From positions 1 to 64,000 of the forward strand of contig DATLED010000062.1 of the NCBI GenBank assembly GCA_035525495.1: a DNA stretch of 64,000 nt. Direction: 5' to 3'. Below, in pieces: positions 43,275 to 51,234 of this stretch (positions are counted from its first letter, which is position 1; each line of letters starts with the position of its first letter). Under the pieces are notes generated by a model. The model was not told where the DNA came from, searched no databases, and worked only from the letters and a program-made list of their open reading frames with translations. Position numbers and translations under genes: made by a program. Source of the stretch: DATLED01 sp035525495. Its GTDB lineage: Bacteria > Actinomycetota > Acidimicrobiia > Acidimicrobiales > CADCTF01.

Positions 43275-43300
43275 AGAGCCGGTGCGCAAGCACCGGCTCT
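43275..43300 (+). terminator. Terminator hairpin after tRNA-fMet, at the element left end
   Basis: Perfect 11-bp stem AGAGCCGGTGC / GCACCGGCTCT with a GCAA tetraloop, 15 nt after the tRNA CCA end. It replaces the chromosomal tRNA terminator, which now lies behind attR. Confidence 0.75.
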
Positions 43301-43318
43301 GTGCTTGCTGGGGCCGAC

Positions 43319-43349
43319 TTCTAATGGTTCTTCTAATGCCTTCCAATGG
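43319..43349 (+). repeat. Left pair of TTCTAATGG repeats (integrase arm-type candidates)
   Basis: TTCTAATGG at 43319-43327, TTCTAATGC at 43331-43339 and TTCCAATGG at 43341-43349. The same 9-mer occurs twice with the same 12-bp spacing at the right end (58909, 58921). The position 60 bp from the core fits the P arm of an attP. Confidence 0.55.
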
Positions 43350-43463
43350 GCACGATGCCGGAACCCATCGTCGGCGCCGACATCGGTCGGACCGTCCGCC
43401 GGAACGACTGTCACTGCGCCGCGTCATGATGGACGTCGGTGCGGAGTCCTGAAGGAGGTGGCA

Positions 43464-44327
43464 GTGACGGTCGATCAGCGGATCCAAGTGGTGCTCAAGG
43501 GTTCACGTACGTCCGAAGGGGCTGTCGACTTCGATGCCCTCCTCGCCTTCGGTGACGCGTTCCGAAAGGCGCTTCGAGCGCTTGTCCGGAGCCGAGCCGG
43601 CCAGCCCGCGGTTCAGGCCGGGCAGCCCGGGGCCGAGGTCCGGGAGGCATCCAGCCTCCGGCTGATCGGACTCCGAGCCGGGAGCGCCGTCCTCGAGCTC
43701 GAACCGATCGACGCCAGACTCCTTGCCGATCCGGTGGTCGACGCCCTCCAGGCGCTCGCCGACGGTCTCGCCGGCCAAGGCGACTTCGAGCCGCCTGTAG
43801 TGGGCTACCTCCGCGACGCCGTGCAGAGTCTTGGCGAGCGAGGTTCCGTTGGCCTCCGAGTGCCCGACCGCTCGCCTGTCGACTTCGATGAGGCGGCGCT
43901 CGATCGTCTTACGACCGCTCCACCTCCGACAACCGACGGACCCGCGCCGGGCACCGTCGATGGTTGGCTCCATGCCGTCGACATCGACCCGGACGAGGTA
44001 CGGATACGCGATACCGCTGGCCGCGACTGGACCTGCCACTACCCGGATCAGCTCGAGTCACAGGTTCGAGAACTCATCGGCCGAGTTGTCCGAGCGTCCG
44101 GCATGGTCCGGACGAGCGCGAGTCGCCCCAGAATTGAACTCTCGGCCATCGAGAGCGTCGAGCCAGCAAGCGCATCGCAGCGCAGGTCGAAGGACGAGAT
44201 CCTCGCCCAGGCGATGCGCGTTGCGTCCGTGGTTGCGCCGCAACCCCTCGCGGAGCTGTCCAGCGACGTTGTCCCGACCGACGACGACGAGCTCGCGTTC
44301 GAGGAAGCTCTCCAGGCCATCAAGTAG
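43464..44327 (+). CDS. Large putative partner of the PIN toxin, 287 aa
   Basis: GTG 43464 with AAGGAGG placed 6 nt before it. No known domain is recognised. The middle half (about 100-200) looks like a small beta/OB-type fold (VDGWLHAVDIDPDEVRIRDT, then WTCHYPDQLESQVRELIG). The N-terminal QRIQVVLKGSRTSEG and the C-terminal TDDDELAFEEALQAIK tail flank it. It ends 3 nt before the PIN-domain gene, so it may be its antitoxin, but it is three to four times larger than VapB antitoxins and lacks an evident DNA-binding domain. It could instead be a target or regulator. Confidence 0.7.
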   Translation: MTVDQRIQVVLKGSRTSEGAVDFDALLAFGDAFRKALRALVRSRAGQPAVQAGQPGAEVREASSLRLIGLRAGSAVLELEPIDARLLADPVVDALQALADGLAGQGDFEPPVVGYLRDAVQSLGERGSVGLRVPDRSPVDFDEAALDRLTTAPPPTTDGPAPGTVDGWLHAVDIDPDEVRIRDTAGRDWTCHYPDQLESQVRELIGRVVRASGMVRTSASRPRIELSAIESVEPASASQRRSKDEILAQAMRVASVVAPQPLAELSSDVVPTDDDELAFEEALQAIK

Positions 44328-44330
44328 CCG

Positions 44331-44744
44331 ATGGAGTACGTCGTCTGCGACACAACAGTCGTGTCCGAGTTGCGCCGCGGTGGGGCGCGGTGCGCATCGA
44401 TGACGATGCTGACCACGGCTGTGAAGGTCATCAGCGTGGTGACAGCCGCCGAGCTACGAGCGGGCGCAATCCAGGCCAACTGGGGCGACCGCAAGCGCCA
44501 GGAACTCGAGGGCATCATCCGCGCCTACGTCCGCGTCGACATCGACGATGAGACCGCTGAGATCTGGGCGCGCCTGAAGGCCGACTGCGACCGGCTGGGC
44601 CGAAACGTTGGCCTCAACGATTTGTGGATCGCAGCATCCGGCGTACGGCTCGACGCTCCCATCGCCGCACTCGACGAGGACTTCGGGCGCATTCCCGGCA
44701 TCCGGTTGCTCGGCGCCGATGGCAGCGTTGTGGAGACGACATGA
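44331..44744 (+). CDS. PIN-domain RNase, VapC-type toxin
   Basis: 137 aa. The acidic residues of the PIN active site are present: Asp7 (VCDTTVVSE), Glu41 (TAAEL), Asp97 (GLNDLWIAA) and Asp115/117 (ALDEDF). VapC toxins cleave tRNA or rRNA. ATG 44331 follows the upstream gene by 3 nt, so the two are co-translated. The 44778 Shedu gene begins 33 bp after the stop. Confidence 0.85.
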   Translation: MEYVVCDTTVVSELRRGGARCASMTMLTTAVKVISVVTAAELRAGAIQANWGDRKRQELEGIIRAYVRVDIDDETAEIWARLKADCDRLGRNVGLNDLWIAASGVRLDAPIAALDEDFGRIPGIRLLGADGSVVETT

Positions 44745-44777
44745 GAAGCCTGGATCGAGCGCAAGAGAGGTGTTGGA

Positions 44778-45887
44778 GTGCCCGAAGACCAGCAGGACGA
44801 CTTCAAGGTCTGGGTGTCGAACGCAGCGCGTGGACCCAACCAGCAAGGGCTCGATGGCGTCACCCTCAAGCTGGGGCGTCAAGTCTGCAAGACGGTCACG
44901 ATCGGTCGGTGGGGTCGAAGTCCGGATGAGATCAGCAAGACGGAGCTGCGATTTCGGACGGCACAGCGTGACCCGCTTGGCGGTTACGACTTCGACAACG
45001 CCGAGACGTGGTTCTGTGAGAACGACGAGATCCCGAAGTTGCAGGCGTTCCTCAACGAAAATCTCGAGCCGGGGCGCTATCGCTTGGTCGGCTCGGATTC
45101 GCCGGCAGCGGCCATCGCGTCGATGGTGGAATCCGGCGCCGTCGACGCCGGTGAGCTCCTGCACCGACTGAGTGACGAAGCGGGAGTCGACCTGCTTGCC
45201 CGCGCACTCGCCCAGTCCGCAGCGGGACTTTCAGCTGCCGAAGCGGCGGTAATCGGCGAGCGCCGGACGCTGATCAACGAGGTGCGCGAGCTCATTGGCG
45301 ACCCGACCGCGACGGAGCGCGATGTGCAGCAGCGGATCGGCGAGGAGTGGTGGCTCTTCGGCGGAAGGTACGTCGGTGTCGCCGACCGCCGGAACCTCAC
45401 GGCGCTCGATCAGTTCGACATCCCGCTGCTTGGCGCTGACGGCACGCTGCACATCGTCGAACTAAAGGGCCCGAGCATCCAGCGGCTCGTCGTGCGTCAC
45501 CGGAACCACTTCATCGTCGGACCGGAGGTCCATGAGGCAGTCAGCCAGACGATGAACTACCTCCGCAGCCTCGACGAGCAAGGCCAAGGGCTGGCGACGA
45601 CGTACCGGAGTGAGTTGGGTCAGGAGTACGACATGCGACGTGTCTTCGCGACCGTTGTCATCGGCCACCCCGATCACGTCCGAGACGACGTGAGCGAGGC
45701 GCAGGTGGATCAAACGATTCGCTCCTACAACGCGCATCTGAGCCGGATCGAGGTACTTACCTACAAGAACCTCCTCGACTCCGCCGAGCGGGCGCTGTCC
45801 TTTGAGGCGCGTGCTTACGAGCGCGACGAGCCGACGCCTACCGGCGACGTGTCGGATTGGCCCTGGGACGACGACGAGCCGTTCTAG
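44778..45887 (+). CDS. sduA: Shedu anti-phage nuclease (SduA, DUF4263)
   Basis: 369 aa. N-terminal ~160 residues form a sensor part of unknown fold. The C-terminal PD-(D/E)xK nuclease of the DUF4263 family carries Asp214 (DQFDIPLLGADG), and Glu228-Lys230 (HIVELKGPS); the conserved helix DVQQRIGEEWWLFGGRYVG precedes it. Shedu is a one-gene defence system. GTG 44778 has AGAGAGG about 8-14 nt upstream. Convergent with the integrase gene: the stop of one overlaps the stop of the other (45884-45887). Confidence 0.85.
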   Translation: MPEDQQDDFKVWVSNAARGPNQQGLDGVTLKLGRQVCKTVTIGRWGRSPDEISKTELRFRTAQRDPLGGYDFDNAETWFCENDEIPKLQAFLNENLEPGRYRLVGSDSPAAAIASMVESGAVDAGELLHRLSDEAGVDLLARALAQSAAGLSAAEAAVIGERRTLINEVRELIGDPTATERDVQQRIGEEWWLFGGRYVGVADRRNLTALDQFDIPLLGADGTLHIVELKGPSIQRLVVRHRNHFIVGPEVHEAVSQTMNYLRSLDEQGQGLATTYRSELGQEYDMRRVFATVVIGHPDHVRDDVSEAQVDQTIRSYNAHLSRIEVLTYKNLLDSAERALSFEARAYERDEPTPTGDVSDWPWDDDEPF

Positions 45888-47068
45888 CCCTCGTCTTCGA
45901 CGGCCTCGTCTTCCTCGGTTCCGAACACCTCCGCGCTGAACTTCGCGGCAGCGTCGGACTGCATCCCGGGCAGGACGTGCTGGTACACGGTCATGGTGAA
46001 CGCCGGGCTTGAGTGACCGAGGCGCTCGCTGACCACCTTCACGGGCACGCCGGCCTTCAACAGGATCGAGGCGTGTGTGTGCCGGAGGTCGTGCAGGCGG
46101 ATCCGGGGCAGCGTTGACTTGGCGACGTGCCGTTCGAAGATCTGGCTGAACAGGTCCGGATGCGTGGGTGTCCCGTCCGCCTTGGCGAAGACCATCCCGT
46201 CGTCGACCGGTCGCAGCCCGCACGCCATGCGCTCCTCCAGTTGCGTCTTCCGCCATGCTCGCAGCACTGCCACCGTCCTCGGGTCGAGGTCGATGGTGCG
46301 TCGGCCGGCGTTGGTCTTCAGGTCGTCGACGATCATCTCGTAGTCGACGTTCACGAGCTGATGTCGCACCGACAGCCGAGCGCGCTCCAGATCGACGTCG
46401 CCCCAATGGAGTCCGAGCACCTCGCCCCGCCGCATCCCGGTGTTGGCCGCGAGGTAGTACGCCGGGTGGAGCCGATGGTGCTCCATCTCGGCGAGGAACT
46501 GGCGCAGTTGCTCCGGTGTCCAGATCCGCATCTCCTTCGGCGGTGACGCGCTGGGCTTCGGCGGATCGGCGAGGTCGGCGACGTTGCGGAGCACCGTGCC
46601 CTTGCGTGCTGCGTCTGCGAGCGCCTTGTGCAGCATGTTGTGGATGATCTTCACGGTCCTCGGCGCGAGCCCACCGCCGGCCCCGTTGCGCTTCCCGTCG
46701 ACCATGAGCTGCGCATAGAACCCGTCAAGGTCCTCTGGCGTGAGCTTCTGCAGCGGGATGTGCCCGATCCTCGGGGCGACGTGGATGAGCACGTTCCGCC
46801 GGTACTGGTCCCAGGTGGAGTGCTTGATCTGGGCGCGCTTCATCGGGATCCAGCGGTCTTGCAGGTAGTCCCCGAGCGTGATCCGGTCCGGCGCTCGATA
46901 GTCGCCGTCATGCACGCGCTTCACGAGATTCGCGAGCACCTTCTCGGCTTCCTTGCGCGTGCTCCCGCCGGCGTGCCAGCGGTACCGGCTCCGACCGGTC
47001 TTCGGATCGGACCCTTCGTAGATGACGGCGTAGTAGCGGTTGCCCTTCTTCGCGACATGGCCTCGCAT
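45884..47068 (-). CDS. int: Tyrosine recombinase / site-specific integrase
   Basis: 394 aa from ATG 47068 with GGAGG about 9 nt upstream. An N-terminal SAM-like arm-binding and core-binding region (1-170), then the catalytic domain with Arg213 (TGMRRGE), His326-x-x-Arg329 (HDLRHTHAS), His352 (LGHSS) and nucleophile Tyr362 (VYQHV). It inserts the element into the tRNA-fMet gene through the 45-bp core. The gene is about 2.6 kb inside the left end and points toward it. A longer open frame upstream is not supported. Confidence 0.95.
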   Translation of the reverse strand: MRGHVAKKGNRYYAVIYEGSDPKTGRSRYRWHAGGSTRKEAEKVLANLVKRVHDGDYRAPDRITLGDYLQDRWIPMKRAQIKHSTWDQYRRNVLIHVAPRIGHIPLQKLTPEDLDGFYAQLMVDGKRNGAGGGLAPRTVKIIHNMLHKALADAARKGTVLRNVADLADPPKPSASPPKEMRIWTPEQLRQFLAEMEHHRLHPAYYLAANTGMRRGEVLGLHWGDVDLERARLSVRHQLVNVDYEMIVDDLKTNAGRRTIDLDPRTVAVLRAWRKTQLEERMACGLRPVDDGMVFAKADGTPTHPDLFSQIFERHVAKSTLPRIRLHDLRHTHASILLKAGVPVKVVSERLGHSSPAFTMTVYQHVLPGMQSDAAAKFSAEVFGTEEDEAVEDEG

Positions 47069-47210
47069 GGTGATGACCTCCCAGTGACGATCCCGCGCAG
47101 ATCTCAGCGCGCTGACGTTCTGGAAGACCTTCACTCGGCCGTCTTCGAAGCCGACCCGTCGCGGGCGCTGACAGTTTCGCGCACGAATCAACGAGTGGCG
47201 AGAGGTCTTT

Positions 47211-47256
47211 GCGATGTGCCGGCTCGTCCGGACGAGCCGCGACAACGCCACATCGC
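47211..47256. promoter_or_regulatory. Nested inverted repeats between int and xis
   Basis: A 20-bp perfect palindrome (47220-47239, CGGCTCGTCC/GGACGAGCCG) lies inside an 8-bp outer inverted repeat GCGATGTG (47211-47218) / CACATCGC (47249-47256). It sits in the 255-bp divergent region between int and xis. Candidate operator, Xis-binding site or oriT hairpin; the sequence alone does not decide. Confidence 0.5.
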
Positions 47257-47323
47257 TCGGCACCGACCTTGCGTTTTGGGCTGACCCGACGTGCATCTCC
47301 CTCGATGAGAGAGAGGAGCCATC

Positions 47324-47608
47324 GTGTCGAACCCCGACTTCTTTACTGTCGTCGAGGCCGCGCGCGTGCTGCGCATCGGTCGGACGGCTGCGTACGAGCA
47401 GAGCAAGGTGTACCGAGCGACGGAGGGCGCCTCCGGCCTGCCGGTCGTGAAGATGGGCGCCCGGCTCTTGGTGCCGAGGCATCAGCTTGAGCTGCTCGCC
47501 GGTGGCCCGCTTTCGGAGCCCGAGGCGCGTCCCGAGCCGAAGCAACGCAAGAAGCGTGCGCGCACTCCCGGTGACGAGCAGCCGGAGCTGTTCGAGGAGG
47601 CCGGGTGA
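47324..47608 (+). CDS. xis: Excisionase-type helix-turn-helix DNA-binding protein
   Basis: 94 aa from GTG 47324, with GAGAGAGGAG just upstream. Winged helix-turn-helix of the MerR/excisionase class: FTVVEAARVLRIGRTAAYE followed by LPVVKMGARLLVPRHQLE, with a charged Lys/Arg-rich tail. The position facing the integrase across the promoter region fits a recombination directionality factor. Confidence 0.85.
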   Translation: MSNPDFFTVVEAARVLRIGRTAAYEQSKVYRATEGASGLPVVKMGARLLVPRHQLELLAGGPLSEPEARPEPKQRKKRARTPGDEQPELFEEAG

Positions 47609-47619
47609 GGGCGGCAGCG

Positions 47620-47800
47620 CGAGCGGGCGCGCCGGACCGGGAACGGCGCGCGGAGCGGGCGCGGGAGGGCAGGGGGCGGGAGGGCCGGGCGGAGGAGGGC
47701 CGGGCGCGGGAGGGGCGGGAGGGCCGGGCGCGGGAGGGGCGGCCGGGGCGCGGGGGCGCGGGCGGGGCGGGCGGGGCGGAGGGAGCGCGGCGAGGGCGGA
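47620..47800 (+). repeat. G-rich tandem iterons upstream of the relaxase gene
   Basis: A tract of almost pure G/C with runs of 3-5 G. A 23-bp unit beginning AGGGCCGGGCG occurs exactly at 47696-47718 and again at 47720-47742 (24-bp period); a shorter version starts at 47681. The top strand can form G-quadruplexes. A reading frame crosses it, but its product would be Gly/Arg/Ala low complexity and is probably not real. It lies where an oriT would be expected, next to the relaxase. Confidence 0.55.
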
Positions 47801-47825
47801 CAGACGAGTGCAAAGGCGTTTGCTC

Positions 47826-50396
47826 GTGACGGTGCGCGTCAACACGCGTACCGGTGTCGACGCCGGCGCGTACTACGTCGACCCCGAGCGGCGCGGCCTC
47901 GCGTACTACCTCGACGCCGGAGAACCGCCTGGTCTGTGGCTCGGACGGCAAGCGAAACAGTGGGGCCTCGTCGGCGACGTCGACCCGGAGGTGTTCCTCG
48001 CGCTGATGGACGGTGCCGGCCCGTCGGGCGACCAGCTCGGCCGCGCCTACGGCGAGCGGTCGGCGCGCGGCTACGACATCACGTTCTCCGCGCCGAAGAC
48101 GGTGTCCACCTTGTGGGCGCTTGGTGACGAGCACGTCGCCGGGGAGTCCCTCGCCGCTCACGACGCAGCCGTGCAGGCGGTCCTCGACTTCGTCGAACGC
48201 CATGCGACGACCCGCGCCACGATCGGCGGGGTCGTGCAGAACGTTGACGCCGACGGGATCACAGTCGCCGCGTTCCGGCAGCACACCAGCCGGTTGCTCG
48301 ATCCTCAGCTGCACACCCACGCGCTTGTCGTGGCCAAGGTCCGGATCCCGGACGGGCGCTGGCTGGCGCTCGATGCCCGGATGATCAAGCACGACCAGCG
48401 GACGCTCTCGTCGCTGTACCACGCGACCCTGCGGAGCGAGCTGACGCACCGCCTCGGCGTCCGCTGGCGGGTGCCGAAGGACGGGATCGCCGAGATCGAC
48501 GGCGTCCCCGACACCGTGCTCGATGAGCTGTCGCAGCGCACGCGCCAGGTCGCGGCTCGGCTCGAGCGCAAGCTCGACCGCTTCCACGAGTCGTTTGATC
48601 GCGATCCGACGCCGCGGGAGCTGTGGCGGCTCCAGCGCGAAGCGGTACTCGACTCCCGCCCGGCCAAGCAGCACCCGGGGGAGCACGTCGACTTGCGCGC
48701 AGAGTGGGCCGACCGGGTCGAGGGGCTGGGATTCGACCCGCGGGGAGTAGTTGACGACGCCGTAGGAGAACTCCCCGCGCCCGGTCGGCTCACGAAAGAA
48801 GTCCAGGTCGCGATGGTCGACCAGGCCCTAGCCGCCCTCACCGCGTCGCAGTCGACGTGGCGACCGAATGAACTCCTCATGGAGCTCGCCCGCGCCGTGC
48901 CCACGACGGTGCACGCGCCACCGGCCCAGCTCATCGCCACATTGGAGGGACTGACGGCGCGCGTTCTCGACGAGCACTGCGTTGACCTCACCCCGATCGG
49001 CGATGGTCCCCTCCGTGAGTCAGATGGTCGACCCACGAGCGAGTCGATCCTCGACCGCCGCTTCACCACCCAATTCATCCTCGATGAGGAGCAGTTCATC
49101 TCCGACTGGGCCGACGAGCGCTGGTCGGCCGCGGGCGCTCCGGCACGCCTAGCCGACGTCGACACGCTCGACCTTGCGCAGGGACACGCGGCGGCCCTCG
49201 TAGCCGGCACGGACCCGCTCGTGGTGGTCGTCGGTCCCGCCGGCACCGGCAAGACCACCATGCTCCGCGCAGCCGTCGAGTCCCTCGACGCCGAAGGCCG
49301 TCGCGCCTTCGGGCTCGCACCTTCGGCAGCCGCGGCCGAAGTTCTCGGCGAGGAGACCGGCATCGCATCTGACACCGTCGACAAGCTCGTCGTCGAGTAC
49401 TCGAAGCCCGGCCAGCCCCCCGACCCGCGCTACTTCCTGCCCGCAGGTACGACGGTGATCGTCGACGAAGCCGGGATGCTGTCGACGCCGAAGCTCGCCG
49501 AGCTCGCCGGGCTCGCCGACTACCTGGACTGGCGTGTCGTCCTCGTCGGCGATCCGTTGCAGTTCTCCGCCGTCGGACGAGGCGGCATGTTCCAACACCT
49601 GATCGAGCACGCGCCCGAGGGTGCTGCCGTCGAGCACCTCGAACTGGTCCACCGCTTCGCCGCCGAGTGGGAAGCCGATGCCAGCCTGCGGCTCCGCCGC
49701 GACGATGCCTCCGCGCTCGACGACTACGACGAGCACGGCCGCATCCACGCCGCGATCACCGACAGCGATGCCCGGCGCCAGGTCGTCGCCCGCTGGTGGG
49801 AGCTCACTGCTGAGGGCAGCGACGTGCTGATGCTCGCCGCCACCAACGAGTCCGCGAACGAGCTGAACCGCGCCGCCCAGCGACTACGCCTCGACGCCGA
49901 CGAGCTCGTCCAACCCATCCACCGAGCGACCCTCGCCGACGCCGCACCAGCGATGATCGGCGACGAGGTCCAGACCCGCCGTAACGACCGCAGTCTCACC
50001 ACCGACGCCGGCATCACCGTCAAGAACCGTCACCGGTGGGTGATCGAAGGCGTCGACGCCGACGGCTCCGTCACGGTGTTCGACGACGATCGAGGACGAG
50101 TGACCTTGCCGCCCGACTACGTCGCCGAATCCGTCACCCTCGGGTACGCCTCGACGGCGATGGCGGGCCAAGGCCGCACCGTCGACCACTCCCTCGTCCT
50201 CGTCGACGGGCCGATCGACGCGGCGGGCCTCTACGTCCCGATGACCCGCGGCCGTGAGGGCAACGACGTCTGGGTCGTCACCGACCCGGCCTCACCAGCC
50301 GATGCCGTCGACCTGCTCGCGGAGGTGATGCAACGACGCTGGATCGACGAGCCGGCGATCGAGCAACTGCCGGCCGTCGAGATTGATCTCGACTGA
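47826..50396 (+). CDS. MobF-family relaxase-helicase (TrwC/TraI-type)
   Basis: 856 aa from GTG 47826 (GTG 47832 also possible). The relaxase domain starts with the Tyr-rich strand (GAYYVDPERRGLAYYLD) and continues to the metal-binding motif LHTHA (His163, His165). The helicase half has Walker A GPAGTGKT (K476), Walker B VIVDEAGML and the C-terminal helicase motif VTLGYASTAMAGQG. This enzyme nicks and unwinds a DNA strand for transfer. No T4SS or coupling protein is nearby, so the element must borrow them: it is mobilizable, not self-transmissible. Confidence 0.92.
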   Translation: MTVRVNTRTGVDAGAYYVDPERRGLAYYLDAGEPPGLWLGRQAKQWGLVGDVDPEVFLALMDGAGPSGDQLGRAYGERSARGYDITFSAPKTVSTLWALGDEHVAGESLAAHDAAVQAVLDFVERHATTRATIGGVVQNVDADGITVAAFRQHTSRLLDPQLHTHALVVAKVRIPDGRWLALDARMIKHDQRTLSSLYHATLRSELTHRLGVRWRVPKDGIAEIDGVPDTVLDELSQRTRQVAARLERKLDRFHESFDRDPTPRELWRLQREAVLDSRPAKQHPGEHVDLRAEWADRVEGLGFDPRGVVDDAVGELPAPGRLTKEVQVAMVDQALAALTASQSTWRPNELLMELARAVPTTVHAPPAQLIATLEGLTARVLDEHCVDLTPIGDGPLRESDGRPTSESILDRRFTTQFILDEEQFISDWADERWSAAGAPARLADVDTLDLAQGHAAALVAGTDPLVVVVGPAGTGKTTMLRAAVESLDAEGRRAFGLAPSAAAAEVLGEETGIASDTVDKLVVEYSKPGQPPDPRYFLPAGTTVIVDEAGMLSTPKLAELAGLADYLDWRVVLVGDPLQFSAVGRGGMFQHLIEHAPEGAAVEHLELVHRFAAEWEADASLRLRRDDASALDDYDEHGRIHAAITDSDARRQVVARWWELTAEGSDVLMLAATNESANELNRAAQRLRLDADELVQPIHRATLADAAPAMIGDEVQTRRNDRSLTTDAGITVKNRHRWVIEGVDADGSVTVFDDDRGRVTLPPDYVAESVTLGYASTAMAGQGRTVDHSLVLVDGPIDAAGLYVPMTRGREGNDVWVVTDPASPADAVDLLAEVMQRRWIDEPAIEQLPAVEIDLD

Positions 50397-50416
50397 CCCT
50401 CGAACGGTGGCGTCCC

Positions 50417-51011
50417 CTACGCCGGCCGAAGACCGACCTCGGAAGCGAGGGCGCCCACGATCGAGAGCGTTGCGGTGCCCGCGTCGGCGGCGAAGCCCTC
50501 AATGTCGTGGGCGCCGCCGAGGAGGGGGAGCTGCTGGATCTTGAGCCGCGCGTTCAGCTCGCCGTGGTACCCAGCCTCGTAGAGAGCACGGACCTCGCCG
50601 ACGCAGCTCGGCCCGTCCGCGAACTCGCGCGGCCGAGAGTCGAGGCGCTCGAGCGGCGGCGATGTGACTGAGCGCGTGACGGCCGATGGTGTTGTTCGGC
50701 AGCAACTGCCGGAAGTGATCGATTCGCTCGGCGAAGCCCGCCTCGCGCAGCCGAGGATCGTGCCGGACCTGGTGAAGCGCCCAGCGCACGAGCGGGCCCA
50801 CCTTGTCGGCGGCACGGCGGTCCCACACCATGTCCTCGATCGGGCCACGGATGTCGACGACGGCGTCGAGATGGCCAGACTGCATCGCGACGTTGACCTT
50901 GCGGGGCGCGGCGCGGTGGATGAGCTGCCGAGTCCGCCGGGCGTCCCGGCGCGCTGTGCTGGGGAGCACGGACCGGATGACGTCCGTGATCTTCTCGTCG
51001 TGGTTCTGCAC
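50417..51011 (-). pseudogene. Hypothetical protein broken by a frameshift
   Basis: The start GTG 51011 (GGAGGG upstream) reads MQNHDEKITDVIRSVLPS for about 118 codons, to near 50658, in one frame. The coherent remainder (PLERLDSRPREFADG to ASEVGLRPA, stop 50417) lies in another frame. The total length is 1 nt over a multiple of three, consistent with a one-base insertion in GCCGCCGC near 50655-50665. No known family; about 197 aa when repaired. A sequencing error cannot be excluded. Confidence 0.55.
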
Positions 51012-51034
51012 GACACCCTCCGAAGAGGGCCGGC

Positions 51035-51052
51035 GCGGAGCGAACGCTCCGC
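51035..51052. promoter_or_regulatory. Palindrome upstream of the frameshifted gene
   Basis: GCGGAGCG/CGCTCCGC around AA, a 16+2 bp near-perfect palindrome 24 nt before the minus-strand start at 51011. Candidate operator for autoregulation. Confidence 0.4.
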
Positions 51053-51187
51053 CTTGGGTCCGGCCTTATAGGGCTGCGTGCATGGCGACCTCCCGAGAAC
51101 GACCGAGCCGATCCTCTTACCACCGCTGTCAACCGTGGGATCTGCTCTCACCGGTGAAGTTCACGGATTTGGTCCGCTCTCAGTGGA

Positions 51188-51226
51188 GTTTCTTTCACTA
51201 AGGTGGCTCTCGGCGGTGTTTCTTTC
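51188..51226 (+). promoter_or_regulatory. GTTTCTTTC direct repeats upstream of the Fic gene
   Basis: GTTTCTTTC at 51188-51196 and 51218-51226, centres 30 bp apart (about three helical turns), ending 8 bp before the Fic ATG 51235. The A/T content is high compared with the surroundings. Likely promoter/operator of the Fic-RM run. Confidence 0.4.
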
Positions 51227-51234
51227 GAAATCCG

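Noticed and set aside
47487..47825. N-terminal extension of the relaxase into the G-rich tract
   Set aside because: The extension is Gly/Arg/Ala low complexity caused by the iterons and also overlaps xis; relaxase homology begins at VTVRVNTRTG.
47069..47845. Longer integrase with 259 extra residues
   Set aside because: The added part is Pro/Arg low complexity opposite the G-rich tract and xis; ATG 47068 has a good ribosome-binding site.
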